A stretch of 48,723 nt of DNA from Marinilabiliales bacterium (GTDB taxonomy: Bacteria; Bacteroidota; Bacteroidia; Bacteroidales; SZUA-534). Numbering within the stretch: the stretch's first letter is position 1; every line of letters begins with the position of its first letter. A program made the translations under genes and the position numbers. Of the stretch, positions 16,606 through 24,563 are shown piece after piece. The notes under the pieces were generated by a model, which saw nothing but the letters and a program-made list of their open reading frames with translations, had not been told where the DNA came from and ran no database searches. The stretch spans positions 1 to 48,723 of the forward strand of contig DOTG01000037.1 of assembly GCA_003512955.1 (NCBI GenBank), written 5' to 3'.

Positions 16606-17487
16606 ATGGATCATAAAGCAGGTTTTGTAAATATTATTGGTAATCCGAACGTGGGAAAATCAACCTTAATGAACGCTTTTGTAGGCGAAAAACTTTCCAT
16701 TATTACCAGTAAAGCACAAACCACCCGCCACCGCATCCTTGGTATTGTTAATGGCGACGACTTTCAACTGGTGTATTCCGACACCCCCGGTATTCTGAAG
16801 CCCAATTACAAATTGCAGCAAAACATGATGAAATTTGTGGATACCGCCATTACCGATGCCGACATTATCCTGTATGTGACCGATGTGGTTGAGATGCCTG
16901 AAAAAAATGCAGATTACCTTGAAAAGATTAAAGACTCAGGGTCCCCGGTGCTTCTTTTAATCAATAAAATTGATCTTACCCGGCAAGATATTCTTGAAAA
17001 ACTGGTGGAAGACTGGAAAAACAAACTCCCGAAAGCAGAGATATTCCCAGTTTCGGCTCTTGAAAAATTCAATATTGAACCCGTATTTAAACGCATCCTG
17101 GAATTGCTGCCGGCATCACCCCCCTATTTCCCAAAAGATGAACTCACTGATAAAACCGAGCGTTTCTTTGTTCAGGAGATTATCCGCGAAAAGATATTCC
17201 TGAATTATCAAAAAGAAATTCCCTATTCCTGCGAGGTGAATGCAGAAGAGTTTAAAGAGTCGGACGATATTATTCACATCAGGGCCATGATTTATATGGC
17301 CCGCGATTCCCAAAAAGGAATTATCATTGGGCACAAAGGTTTGGCCCTTAAAAAGGTGGGGACTGAGGCCAGGAAAGATATGGAGGCCTTTTTCGAGAAG
17401 AAAGTATTTTTGGCATTACATGTAAAAGTTTTAAAAGATTGGCGCGATAAAGAACAAAACCTCAAATACTTTGGTTACGAGAACTAA
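16606..17487 (+). CDS. era: GTPase Era
   Basis: The product has 293 residues, the usual Era length. The N-terminal GTPase has G1 GNPNVGKST, G3 DTPG and G4 NKID. The C-terminal KH-type RNA-binding domain contains GHKGLALKKVGTEARKDME and ends with the family's LKVxKDWR-like motif and a closing LKYFGYEN. Era binds the 3' end of 16S rRNA and assists 30S subunit maturation at the membrane-associated ribosome. It is followed 56 bp later by der, another ribosome-assembly GTPase; a small AATAAATCG/CGGTTTATT hairpin lies between them without a T-tract, so read-through into der is expected. Confidence 0.97.
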   Translation: MDHKAGFVNIIGNPNVGKSTLMNAFVGEKLSIITSKAQTTRHRILGIVNGDDFQLVYSDTPGILKPNYKLQQNMMKFVDTAITDADIILYVTDVVEMPEKNADYLEKIKDSGSPVLLLINKIDLTRQDILEKLVEDWKNKLPKAEIFPVSALEKFNIEPVFKRILELLPASPPYFPKDELTDKTERFFVQEIIREKIFLNYQKEIPYSCEVNAEEFKESDDIIHIRAMIYMARDSQKGIIIGHKGLALKKVGTEARKDMEAFFEKKVFLALHVKVLKDWRDKEQNLKYFGYEN

Positions 17488-17543
17488 TAAATCGGTAACG
17501 GTTTATTAAAAAAACAGACGCCCGACAACAAATAATCATATTT

Positions 17544-18851
17544 ATGGCAAACATTTTAGCAATTGTAGGAAGACCCAACGTGGGGAAATCAACCCTGTTT
17601 AACCGGTTGATTGAGGAGCGCAAAGCGATTATTGACGAAACCGCCGGGGTAACCCGCGACCGTCATTATGGCAAAGCAGATTGGAACGGGTACGACTTCA
17701 GTGTCATTGATACTGGGGGATATGTCACCAATTCGGATGATATTTTTGAATCGGAAATACGGAAACAGGTGATGCTGGCCATAGATGAAGCCGATGTGAT
17801 TTTGTTTTTGACCGATGTCACCAGTGGCATTACCGACTTAGATCTTGGCATTGCCGAGATACTCCGCAAATCGCGGAAAAAGGTGATTTTAGCCACCAAT
17901 AAAGTGGATAACCACGACCGCGCCTATTTGGCCAGCGAGTTTTATTCTCTGGGGCTGGGTGAGGTGTTCACCATATCCTCCATCAACGGTTCAGGAACTG
18001 GGGAACTGCTTGATGAGGCCATCAAATATTTTACAAAAAAAGAGGAAGGCGAAGAAGAAGACGAACTCCCAAAAATAGCGGTGGTGGGACGCCCTAACGC
18101 CGGAAAATCGTCACTGATAAATGCCCTGCTCGACGAAGAGCGCAACATTGTTACTGAAATTGCCGGAACTACCCGTGACTCTATTAACACGCGATACAAC
18201 AAATTCGGGTATGAATTTACCATCATTGACACAGCCGGTTTGCGCAAAAAATCAAAAGTAAGCGAAGATCTGGAATTCTACTCAGTGATGAGGGCTGTAC
18301 GGACTATTGAGGAATCGGACGTTTGCTTATTGATGATAGATGCTACCCGGGGTGTTGAAGCTCAGGATGTGAACATCTTCCACCTGATTGAGAAAAACCG
18401 TAAAGGGGTGGTAGTTCTGATAAATAAATGGGATTTGGTTGAGAAAGACACCCACTCTGTCAAACAATATACCGAGATGATTAAAGAAAAACTGGCCCCA
18501 TTTACCGATGTCCCCATCCTTTTTATTTCGGCCTTAACCAAACAGCGCATTTTTAAATCTATTGAAACCGCCATGGAGGTTTACAAAAACCGGAAGCAAA
18601 AAATCGCTACTTCACAATTAAACCAATATTTGTTGGAAGCAATTGAAGACTTTCCGCCTCCAGCTATAAAAGGTAAATACATTAAAATAAAGTATGTAAC
18701 CCAGCTACCAACGAACACCCCGCAATTTGCTTTTTACTGCAACCTGCCCCAATATGTGAAAGAACCCTACATGAGGTACCTGGAAAACAAACTCAGGAGC
18801 GCGTACAGTTTTACCGGTGTCCCCATCCAAATTTATATGAGGCAGAAATAG
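17544..18851 (+). CDS. der: GTPase Der (EngA), double G-domain
   Basis: The product has 435 residues, normal for Der. Two GTPase domains in tandem carry G1 motifs GRPNVGKST and GRPNAGKSS, G3 motifs DTGG and DTAG, and G4 motifs NKVD and NKWD. A short acidic linker rich in Glu separates the domains, and the C-terminal KH-like domain ends in PIQIYMRQK. Der is an essential 50S subunit assembly factor. It probably shares the era promoter. Confidence 0.97.
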   Translation: MANILAIVGRPNVGKSTLFNRLIEERKAIIDETAGVTRDRHYGKADWNGYDFSVIDTGGYVTNSDDIFESEIRKQVMLAIDEADVILFLTDVTSGITDLDLGIAEILRKSRKKVILATNKVDNHDRAYLASEFYSLGLGEVFTISSINGSGTGELLDEAIKYFTKKEEGEEEDELPKIAVVGRPNAGKSSLINALLDEERNIVTEIAGTTRDSINTRYNKFGYEFTIIDTAGLRKKSKVSEDLEFYSVMRAVRTIEESDVCLLMIDATRGVEAQDVNIFHLIEKNRKGVVVLINKWDLVEKDTHSVKQYTEMIKEKLAPFTDVPILFISALTKQRIFKSIETAMEVYKNRKQKIATSQLNQYLLEAIEDFPPPAIKGKYIKIKYVTQLPTNTPQFAFYCNLPQYVKEPYMRYLENKLRSAYSFTGVPIQIYMRQK

Positions 18852-18952
18852 CGGGTTTGTTATTAGATTCAAGACACTGAACTCAAACCATTAGTTGGGT
18901 GTTATGATAGTAAAGACACGCCTAAGCAACTTAATGACCTAAATAAATTTTG

Positions 18953-18960
18953 TACATTTG
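18953..18960 (+). promoter_or_regulatory. -7 promoter element directly before the HEPN gene
   Basis: TACATTTG (TAnnTTTG) ends only 4 bp before the ATG at 18965. If transcription starts the usual few bases after it, the mRNA would be nearly leaderless. No good -33 element is visible. Confidence 0.4.
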
Positions 18961-18964
18961 GAAA

Positions 18965-19368
18965 ATGGAACAGAAAGATTTTGACAAGGAAAAGCTGATT
19001 AAATATTGGTCGGAAAGTTCGGATGATGACTTTGAAACAATGCTGGCCATGTTTGAAAGTAAAAAATACAATTGGCCTTATTTATAGGTCACCTGATGAT
19101 TGAAAAATTACTTAAAGCCTTGTATGTCAAGATTAATAACGATTATCCCCCATTTATCCACAATCTTTTGCGGCTTGCAGAAAAATGTGATTTAAAATTA
19201 ACCGAAGATCAAAAATTATTCTTAGTTACTGTTACAGCATTTAATATTAATGCAAGATACGATGATTATAAAATGAGCTTTCAGCAAAAATGTACTCCTG
19301 AATATACCGTAACATGGATTGAGAACTTAAAAACAAACAGACAATGGATAAAAAAACTGATAATATAA
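18965..19368 (+). pseudogene. HEPN-domain toxin gene, frameshifted
   Basis: From the ATG at 18965 the frame encodes about 38 residues (LIKYWSESSDDDFETMLAMF...YNWPYL) and stops at TAG 19085. The rest of the HEPN domain continues in the next frame from about 19072 (ALFIGHLMIEKLLKALYVK, then NARYDDYK near the end). Joining the frames at the TTGG site gives an uninterrupted HEPN protein of about 134 residues. One missing G in a GGG would explain it. HEPN proteins of this type are RNases controlled by a partner nucleotidyltransferase, which here overlaps the 3' end by 25 bp. The R-x-D-D-Y region at the usual active-site position is retained. The toxin is probably inactive unless slippage restores it; a sequencing error is the other explanation. 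Confidence 0.75.
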
Positions 19369-19655
19369 TAAGACAATACATTACAACAGTTGCAAATCAA
19401 ACACCCGGATTTGTAACCGCGTATTTATTTGGCTCATTTGCAAAAAACAACCAACGTCTTGAAAGTGATATAGATATTGCATTGATTATAGACAATTTAA
19501 AGGATTCTGACAAATTTGACACCCAAGTTCAGTTAATGTTATTGGCATCAAAGTTTGATTCAAGGATTGAGCCTCATCCAATGTCTAAACAAGACTTTAT
19601 TTCTGATAATCCTTTTATCAATGAAATCAAGAAAACAGGAATAGAAATAAGATAA
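19344..19655 (+). CDS. MNT-type nucleotidyltransferase (HEPN antitoxin partner)
   Basis: The product has 103 residues with a textbook minimal nucleotidyltransferase motif: G30-S31, ten residues, then D42-I-D44, and a later acidic residue in DSRIEPH that could complete the metal site. In type VII toxin-antitoxin pairs such proteins AMPylate or otherwise neutralise the HEPN RNase. It overlaps the HEPN frame by 25 bp, as usual for the pair. It appears intact while its toxin gene is broken. No signal peptide; cytoplasmic. Confidence 0.85.
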   Translation: MDKKTDNIIRQYITTVANQTPGFVTAYLFGSFAKNNQRLESDIDIALIIDNLKDSDKFDTQVQLMLLASKFDSRIEPHPMSKQDFISDNPFINEIKKTGIEIR

Positions 19656-19666
19656 AAACCACGAAC

Positions 19667-19785
19667 ACCCAACATGGTATATAAGTAATGGGCTTTTGGT
19701 CGCCACAGAATGCGCTCCTGTTGAAGTTTCCGCCCAATGGGCGCTATGATTTGCTTTGAATGCCGATGATGCCTATATACCCAAC
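19667..19785. repeat. Structured palindromic element after the MNT gene
   Basis: The element begins and ends with ACCCAAC. Just inside are GGTATATA (19676-19683) and TATATACC (19774-19781), which pair to close a large stem-loop. In the middle is a near-perfect CGCCCA-a-TGGGCG hairpin. The remaining sequence to 19,967 is non-coding, AT-rich, and shows no gene. It may be a mobile or recombination-related repeat that travels with the HEPN/MNT pair. Confidence 0.45.
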
Positions 19786-19967
19786 GATATCAATAAACCA
19801 ATCTGTAAAAATCTGAGTTTTTCATTTCTGACATTTGATTTTCTGAATTTTGGCTTCTGTTATTAATAACATGTATTCTGGCATTACCAACACAAAAAAT
19901 TATTGTAGGCTGAGGAAAATTTCAAAAAAACAATACTTTTAGGCCTTCATTTCAAACCTAGGCTAGT

Positions 19968-21683
19968 ATGGAACATCATCCCTATAAACCACTGAACCCA
20001 CTTTGGTTAAAAGCTGCCGTGGTGGGAAGTATTTGGGCCAGCATCGAAATTGTTTTGGGAAGTTTCCTGCACAACCTTAGGGTTCCATTGTCGGGTACGA
20101 TGTTGTCGTTCATCGCGGTGTACCTTTTGGTCACCTTTTCGCATATTTGGAACGATAAAGGTTTGATTTTACGCGCGGGGGTAATTACCGCGCTCATGAA
20201 GTCCATCTCGCCCAGCGCCATCATTTTAGGACCCATGACCGGGATTTTAGCCGAAGCTTTTTTACTGGAACTGTTCCTCCGACTCGTGGGCCGTAACCGG
20301 TTGGGATTCCTTATGGGCGGAGCGTTTGCTGTTTTTAGTGCCTTACTGCATAAAATTATAAGCTTGCTGCTTATTTATGGATCCGATGTGGTTAAAATCC
20401 TTTCATTGTTGTACCAATACGCCACCAAACAGCTTCACCTGGAATCTCTTGAAAATCCATGGCATGCCTTATGGGTTTTGGCTATTGTTTATCTGGCGGC
20501 GGGAATGGTTGCAGCATGGTTGGGATGCCGCATGAGCCGAAAGATTCTTCGGTCCCCTGAATTGGACGATTCCATTGGATTAAGTTTTAAAAAAGAACGC
20601 CAACTGTTTGCCCAGTCTTCGGTATCAGACAAATATGCCATGCTACATGTGGCGCTGCATCTGTTGATAATCATCGGGGCATTGCTGTTACTCAATAAGG
20701 CTTTTTATATAAGTTCCCTTTTCATAGGAACCGTCTATCTAACTTTCTGCTTTATCTATTACAAACACGCGCTCCGCAGGTTGACAAAAATATCGGTTTG
20801 GTTCCAGTTTATTGCCATCACGCTTCTGGCCTCCATCCTTTGGAATGGGTTCTCGCAGCACAATTTCTACCCCACCGAAGGCGCCGCTATCGGATTGAAG
20901 ATGATCTTCCGGGCCATGCTGGTAATGGTGGGGTTCAGTGTCATTGGCACCGAACTCAAGAACCCTTCCATCAAATCAATCCTGTATTCGCGTGGATTTA
21001 AAAACATTTACCACGCGCTGGATTTATCCTTTTCAGCCTTGCCCGATTTGTTGACCCACATGACCCCCCGCGAAAAAAAGGTGGAAAATTACAAAGGATT
21101 GCTTGTCCGTTTTTTCAGAAATGCCCAAAGCCTGCTTCAATCATTTACCAACGAAGACCGCCAAAAACCATCGGTGCTAATTATTAGTGGCGAAACTCAT
21201 CGTGGAAAAACCACTTATTCCCAAAAGCTGGTTTCGCTGATGCTGGAGCAAAACATGCCTCTTACCGGGTTTTTGACCGTAAATACTACTCAAAAGGCGG
21301 AAGAACCTTCGTATGCCATAAAACTATTGCCTCGCAACGGGGAGCTCCCGTTTATTGAATCGGAAGCCCGGGAACATTGGATAAAGTTCCGGAAGTATTA
21401 TTTCAATACCGATATTTTTCAGAAAGGGATGAAACATGTAGAGGCTGGCATTTCAGCCACATCAAAATTCGTCATCCTCGATGAAATCGGCCCACTGGAG
21501 ATGGAAAACAAAGGATGGTCACCGTTGATTGAACAACTATGCACCCGTGTTGACATTTTCCAGATATGGGTAGTCCGCCGGCATTTGGTTCCATTGGTAA
21601 TTAAAAAATGGGATGTAGGGCATGTGTATATTGCCGATATTGAACATGATAAACCGGAGGATTGCCTGAAAATCGTGAATTAA
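19968..21683 (+). CDS. Membrane protein fused to a THEP1-like NTPase domain
   Basis: The product has 571 residues. The N-terminal about 340 residues hold several hydrophobic helices (GSIWASIEIVLGSFL, LSFIAVYLLVTF, ALWVLAIVYLAAGMVAAWLG, LHLLIIIGALLLL and others) and resemble no family I can name with confidence; an ECF-transporter-like S component is possible. A linker leads to a C-terminal NTPase (about 400-571) with P-loop GETHRGKTT and a Walker B DEIGPLEM motif characteristic of the THEP1/NTPase_1 family, which hydrolyses nucleotides and is often linked to cofactor or RNA-related functions. The NTPase would face the cytoplasm. Its TAA overlaps the stop codon of the convergent porin gene within one TTAA. 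The fusion is unusual; its role is unknown. Confidence 0.75.
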   Translation: MEHHPYKPLNPLWLKAAVVGSIWASIEIVLGSFLHNLRVPLSGTMLSFIAVYLLVTFSHIWNDKGLILRAGVITALMKSISPSAIILGPMTGILAEAFLLELFLRLVGRNRLGFLMGGAFAVFSALLHKIISLLLIYGSDVVKILSLLYQYATKQLHLESLENPWHALWVLAIVYLAAGMVAAWLGCRMSRKILRSPELDDSIGLSFKKERQLFAQSSVSDKYAMLHVALHLLIIIGALLLLNKAFYISSLFIGTVYLTFCFIYYKHALRRLTKISVWFQFIAITLLASILWNGFSQHNFYPTEGAAIGLKMIFRAMLVMVGFSVIGTELKNPSIKSILYSRGFKNIYHALDLSFSALPDLLTHMTPREKKVENYKGLLVRFFRNAQSLLQSFTNEDRQKPSVLIISGETHRGKTTYSQKLVSLMLEQNMPLTGFLTVNTTQKAEEPSYAIKLLPRNGELPFIESEAREHWIKFRKYYFNTDIFQKGMKHVEAGISATSKFVILDEIGPLEMENKGWSPLIEQLCTRVDIFQIWVVRRHLVPLVIKKWDVGHVYIADIEHDKPEDCLKIVN

Positions 21684-24235
21684 AACGCCATCTGAATTTT
21701 AAAAGATGCCATTCTTGGCCTCGGATATTGCGCATATTCAACACCAGAAAAATTTTCCGGATCCTGACCGTTATAATGGGTAAGTACAAAAACATTTTGC
21801 AGGGTTGCTGCCAGGTTTACATCAATCTTTTTAAATAAAATTCTTTTAAAAGAATAGCCTAAACTTATATAATCCATTCGGAAAAAGGATGCATCCCTAA
21901 CATAATAATCCGACAAATATTGAGGATTTTCAAATTTCGATTTTTCTACGTCGTCAGAACAATTTAAAAGGTAAAATTGTGAGTTATAAAATGAATGGTA
22001 ATAACTTACGGAAGCCAAATTGTTATAAATTGAATGACCTGCAATAAACCTCCCGGAAAAGGACAATTCCCAGTTTTTATAATTTAATTGGGAACTGATT
22101 CCCATAATCCAGTCGGGAGTTGCTTTTTTACCAATAACCCTGTCGTGTTCATTAACAGAACCATCGTTATTGCTATCTACATAAAAATTTTCAATGGGCG
22201 TTCCATCACTGTTGTAAACCTGTTTGTACGCGTAAAATTGATTTATAGGGTTTCCTTCGCTTTGAATCATAATGGTATTGCCAACCCCGCCAACAATTGT
22301 TCCGGTTTGAAAGGAGTCCATTTCATACAATTTATCCAATGTACTTTTGTTAAAATTCAAATTGCCATTAAATATCCATCTCCATTCGTTATTATGTATA
22401 AGTAGGGCATTGAGGCTAAGATTAAATCCCTGATTGGTAAGTTCGCCAATATTTGTTAACAGGTAGTTATTAAAATTAGTTCCTGAGGGAACGTATACCA
22501 AAGCCATCAAATCTTTACCCGCTTTATTATAAAATTCTAAACTACCAGAAACCCTGTTTTTTAAAAGCCCCATTTTTACCCCGGCATGTAACACATTTAA
22601 TTTTTCATGATGAATATTCATGTCTAAGCTGTGCAGATTGCCAATATTTTCATCAAATGAAGTGTGTGTACCCACAATACTGTACCCAGTAAATAGTATT
22701 AAATCAGAAACCACATCAACGTGTTTAAGAAAAGGGCTATTCTTTATCTTCCAAGCCAAATCTACACCAGGAAACCAGGCCGTCCTATTATCTATACTTA
22801 ATAATCCATTTACCTGTCGAACTACATTCAAATTCAGATTTAGTGTTTTCCGAATATTAAAGCTTGTATTCAAATAAAAAGATCTAAAATATTTTTCATA
22901 TAGATTATCATTATTTACTAGGTAATCATTATAACCTAACTGGATTTCCAAATTGCTTTGAATGGCTCTAAACCTCTTATCAAAGCTTAAAAAAGCCTCA
23001 TAATATGACTTTTCAAACAGGAATTGCCTTTCATTGAGTTGTTCTTCGCCTAATGGATAAATCCAGGAGGAGTTTGAAGATGCTTTTTCAATACGCTCAA
23101 TAAAATAATGTTGTTTGTTCTGCAAAAATACGAACCTAAGTTCAGGTAAAAAATGGAATTGGTAATCTACCCGGATATCTTCGCTCCAATAATTGGTCTT
23201 TTCCGTATTTTGGGTTTGTTCCAATAGCGCCAACGGATTTTCAAGAGTTCCCCACAACGGATTATCCGCATCGAATAAATAGGTAAAATAGTTTCCAAAA
23301 TTATTTGTTTCATACACCGGTTGTGTGGGGTCGAACCGCAGGGCATTCGGAATGGCTGATTCATTTGCAATCCGGTTATCGAACCAATTTAACTGGCTAT
23401 TTACCGAGATTTTCAGATGATTCTTAAAAAATGAAGGATGTAGCGATAACCGGGCTCCCGAACGGCGATAGTTGGATGTTTTTAAAATACCTTCCTGGCG
23501 GACATCATCCACAGAAAACCGAAAAGGTAGTGCTATCATTTTTACAGTTCCCGAAAGGCTGATTTGATGTTCCTGAGCAAAGGCTTTTTGATAAATAACC
23601 TCCTGCCAGTCTGTTTCACTATCGCCCATTAAGGCCAAAACACCAGGTTGACTTTGGTAATGTGCGTTTATTATGTTTCTGAATTCACTAGCCGATAAAA
23701 CATCGGCTTTTTTGGGCAGAAATGAAACGGCCACATTTGAAGAATAATCCACCTTCAGGTTATCACTACCTTTTTTGGTGGTGATGGCTATCACTCCATT
23801 AGCTGATTTTAAGCTGCCGGCACCTGTTAAAAATCCATCGGTCAGGAAACCGATGCTCTCAATATCGTTTGGATTAAGAGTAAAATCACTGAAATATTGT
23901 GGAATTTGGTCAATCATCACCAAAGGCTGATTCGACATAAAAGAATTAATTCCCATGTAATAGCATGTAAAACTGGTTCCAGGCCTTCCACTGCTGCTTG
24001 ATAAATTCAATCCGGGTACTTTTCCTTGTATCAACTCAAAAGGTGAGGTAATAAATCCCTTATTAAAATCGGATTCCTTTATAATTACAGAAATACCCGG
24101 ACTGGCAAACAATGAATCGGGATTTTGAAAAACACTATCGGCAGCAAGGTTGCTTCTATTTTTTTGATTCTTTGCATTAACTATAGACGTAACAACTAAA
24201 GACAAGGCAACTAAAAAGAAATTTACATTTTTCAT
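21680..24235 (-). CDS. SusC/RagA-like TonB-dependent outer-membrane protein
   Basis: The product has 851 residues with a signal peptide (about 1-21). A plug domain follows (SPFELIQGKVPGLNLSSSSGRPG, MIDQIPQYF, NPNDIESIGFLTD, SANGVIAITTKKG), then a long beta-barrel with many aromatic-rich strands ending in an aromatic C-terminus (ASFKIQMAF) typical of outer-membrane barrels. It is shorter than most SusC proteins because the N-terminal carboxypeptidase-like beta-sandwich (about 80-100 residues) is missing and only a short linker precedes the plug. No SusD lipoprotein gene lies next to it, so it may import its substrate without a lid or act with an unlinked partner. The substrate is unknown. Transcription converges with the NTPase-fusion gene. 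Confidence 0.88.
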   Translation of the reverse strand: MKNVNFFLVALSLVVTSIVNAKNQKNRSNLAADSVFQNPDSLFASPGISVIIKESDFNKGFITSPFELIQGKVPGLNLSSSSGRPGTSFTCYYMGINSFMSNQPLVMIDQIPQYFSDFTLNPNDIESIGFLTDGFLTGAGSLKSANGVIAITTKKGSDNLKVDYSSNVAVSFLPKKADVLSASEFRNIINAHYQSQPGVLALMGDSETDWQEVIYQKAFAQEHQISLSGTVKMIALPFRFSVDDVRQEGILKTSNYRRSGARLSLHPSFFKNHLKISVNSQLNWFDNRIANESAIPNALRFDPTQPVYETNNFGNYFTYLFDADNPLWGTLENPLALLEQTQNTEKTNYWSEDIRVDYQFHFLPELRFVFLQNKQHYFIERIEKASSNSSWIYPLGEEQLNERQFLFEKSYYEAFLSFDKRFRAIQSNLEIQLGYNDYLVNNDNLYEKYFRSFYLNTSFNIRKTLNLNLNVVRQVNGLLSIDNRTAWFPGVDLAWKIKNSPFLKHVDVVSDLILFTGYSIVGTHTSFDENIGNLHSLDMNIHHEKLNVLHAGVKMGLLKNRVSGSLEFYNKAGKDLMALVYVPSGTNFNNYLLTNIGELTNQGFNLSLNALLIHNNEWRWIFNGNLNFNKSTLDKLYEMDSFQTGTIVGGVGNTIMIQSEGNPINQFYAYKQVYNSDGTPIENFYVDSNNDGSVNEHDRVIGKKATPDWIMGISSQLNYKNWELSFSGRFIAGHSIYNNLASVSYYHSFYNSQFYLLNCSDDVEKSKFENPQYLSDYYVRDASFFRMDYISLGYSFKRILFKKIDVNLAATLQNVFVLTHYNGQDPENFSGVEYAQYPRPRMASFKIQMAF

Positions 24236-24563
24236 ACCTTAATGGGATATAAACATTGGTTGAACGTTCAATATTAATAAATTATTGGATCATACACAAT
24301 AGCCAAAAGGTTTTCAAATTTTCATCAACCATGAAAATAATCGAATGGTTTTTTAAATAGCCTATTTTCTATTGACCCCTATCCAATTGCTAGTCCTGGT
24401 GCTGAGCCATCTCATCGGCGTACATTATAATATTGACATTGCCAACAACAAAGTAGAAAAACCAACAAAACAGGTTCTGTTGATTCAGAGATAAAATCTT
24501 TACTCCCAAAATCCTGTTTTTTACCATCCAAAACGTTACTTTTGCCCCGAAAATTTTAAGTAT
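24236..24563. other. Divergent intergenic region between the porin and prfC
   Basis: This non-coding stretch carries a perfect 12-bp palindrome TTGAACGTTCAA (24260-24271), 25-36 bp before the porin ATG, which could be a regulator-binding site. On the other side it carries TACTTTTG (24537-24544), a -7 element 19 bp before the prfC ATG. Otherwise AT-rich; no gene or RNA is evident. Confidence 0.4.
24537..24544 (+). promoter_or_regulatory. -7 promoter element of prfC
   Basis: TACTTTTG matches TAnnTTTG and lies 19 bp before the ATG. The -33 region has no good TTTG. Confidence 0.4.

Larger units (their letters stand above)
18894..19673. repeat. 10-bp inverted repeat flanking the HEPN/MNT module
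   Basis: GTTGGGTGTT (18894-18903) and AACACCCAAC (19664-19673) are perfect reverse complements on either side of the two-gene module. Their inner 7-mers GTTGGGT and ACCCAAC fit the GTTRRRY and RYYYAAC forms of integron attC core sites. No integrase is present, and a normal attC is not formed on the left. It suggests the pair was gained as a unit. Confidence 0.5.

Noticed and set aside
17486..17507. Terminator between era and der
   Set aside because: The AATAAATCG/CGGTTTATT hairpin is followed by A residues, not T, on the coding strand, and the genes are only 56 bp apart.
19667..19785. Genuine integron attC site
   Set aside because: The far end has ACCCAAC instead of GTTRRRY, no integrase gene is present, and the left flank is too close to der to hold a preceding attC. 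Only the similarity is kept, as a finding.
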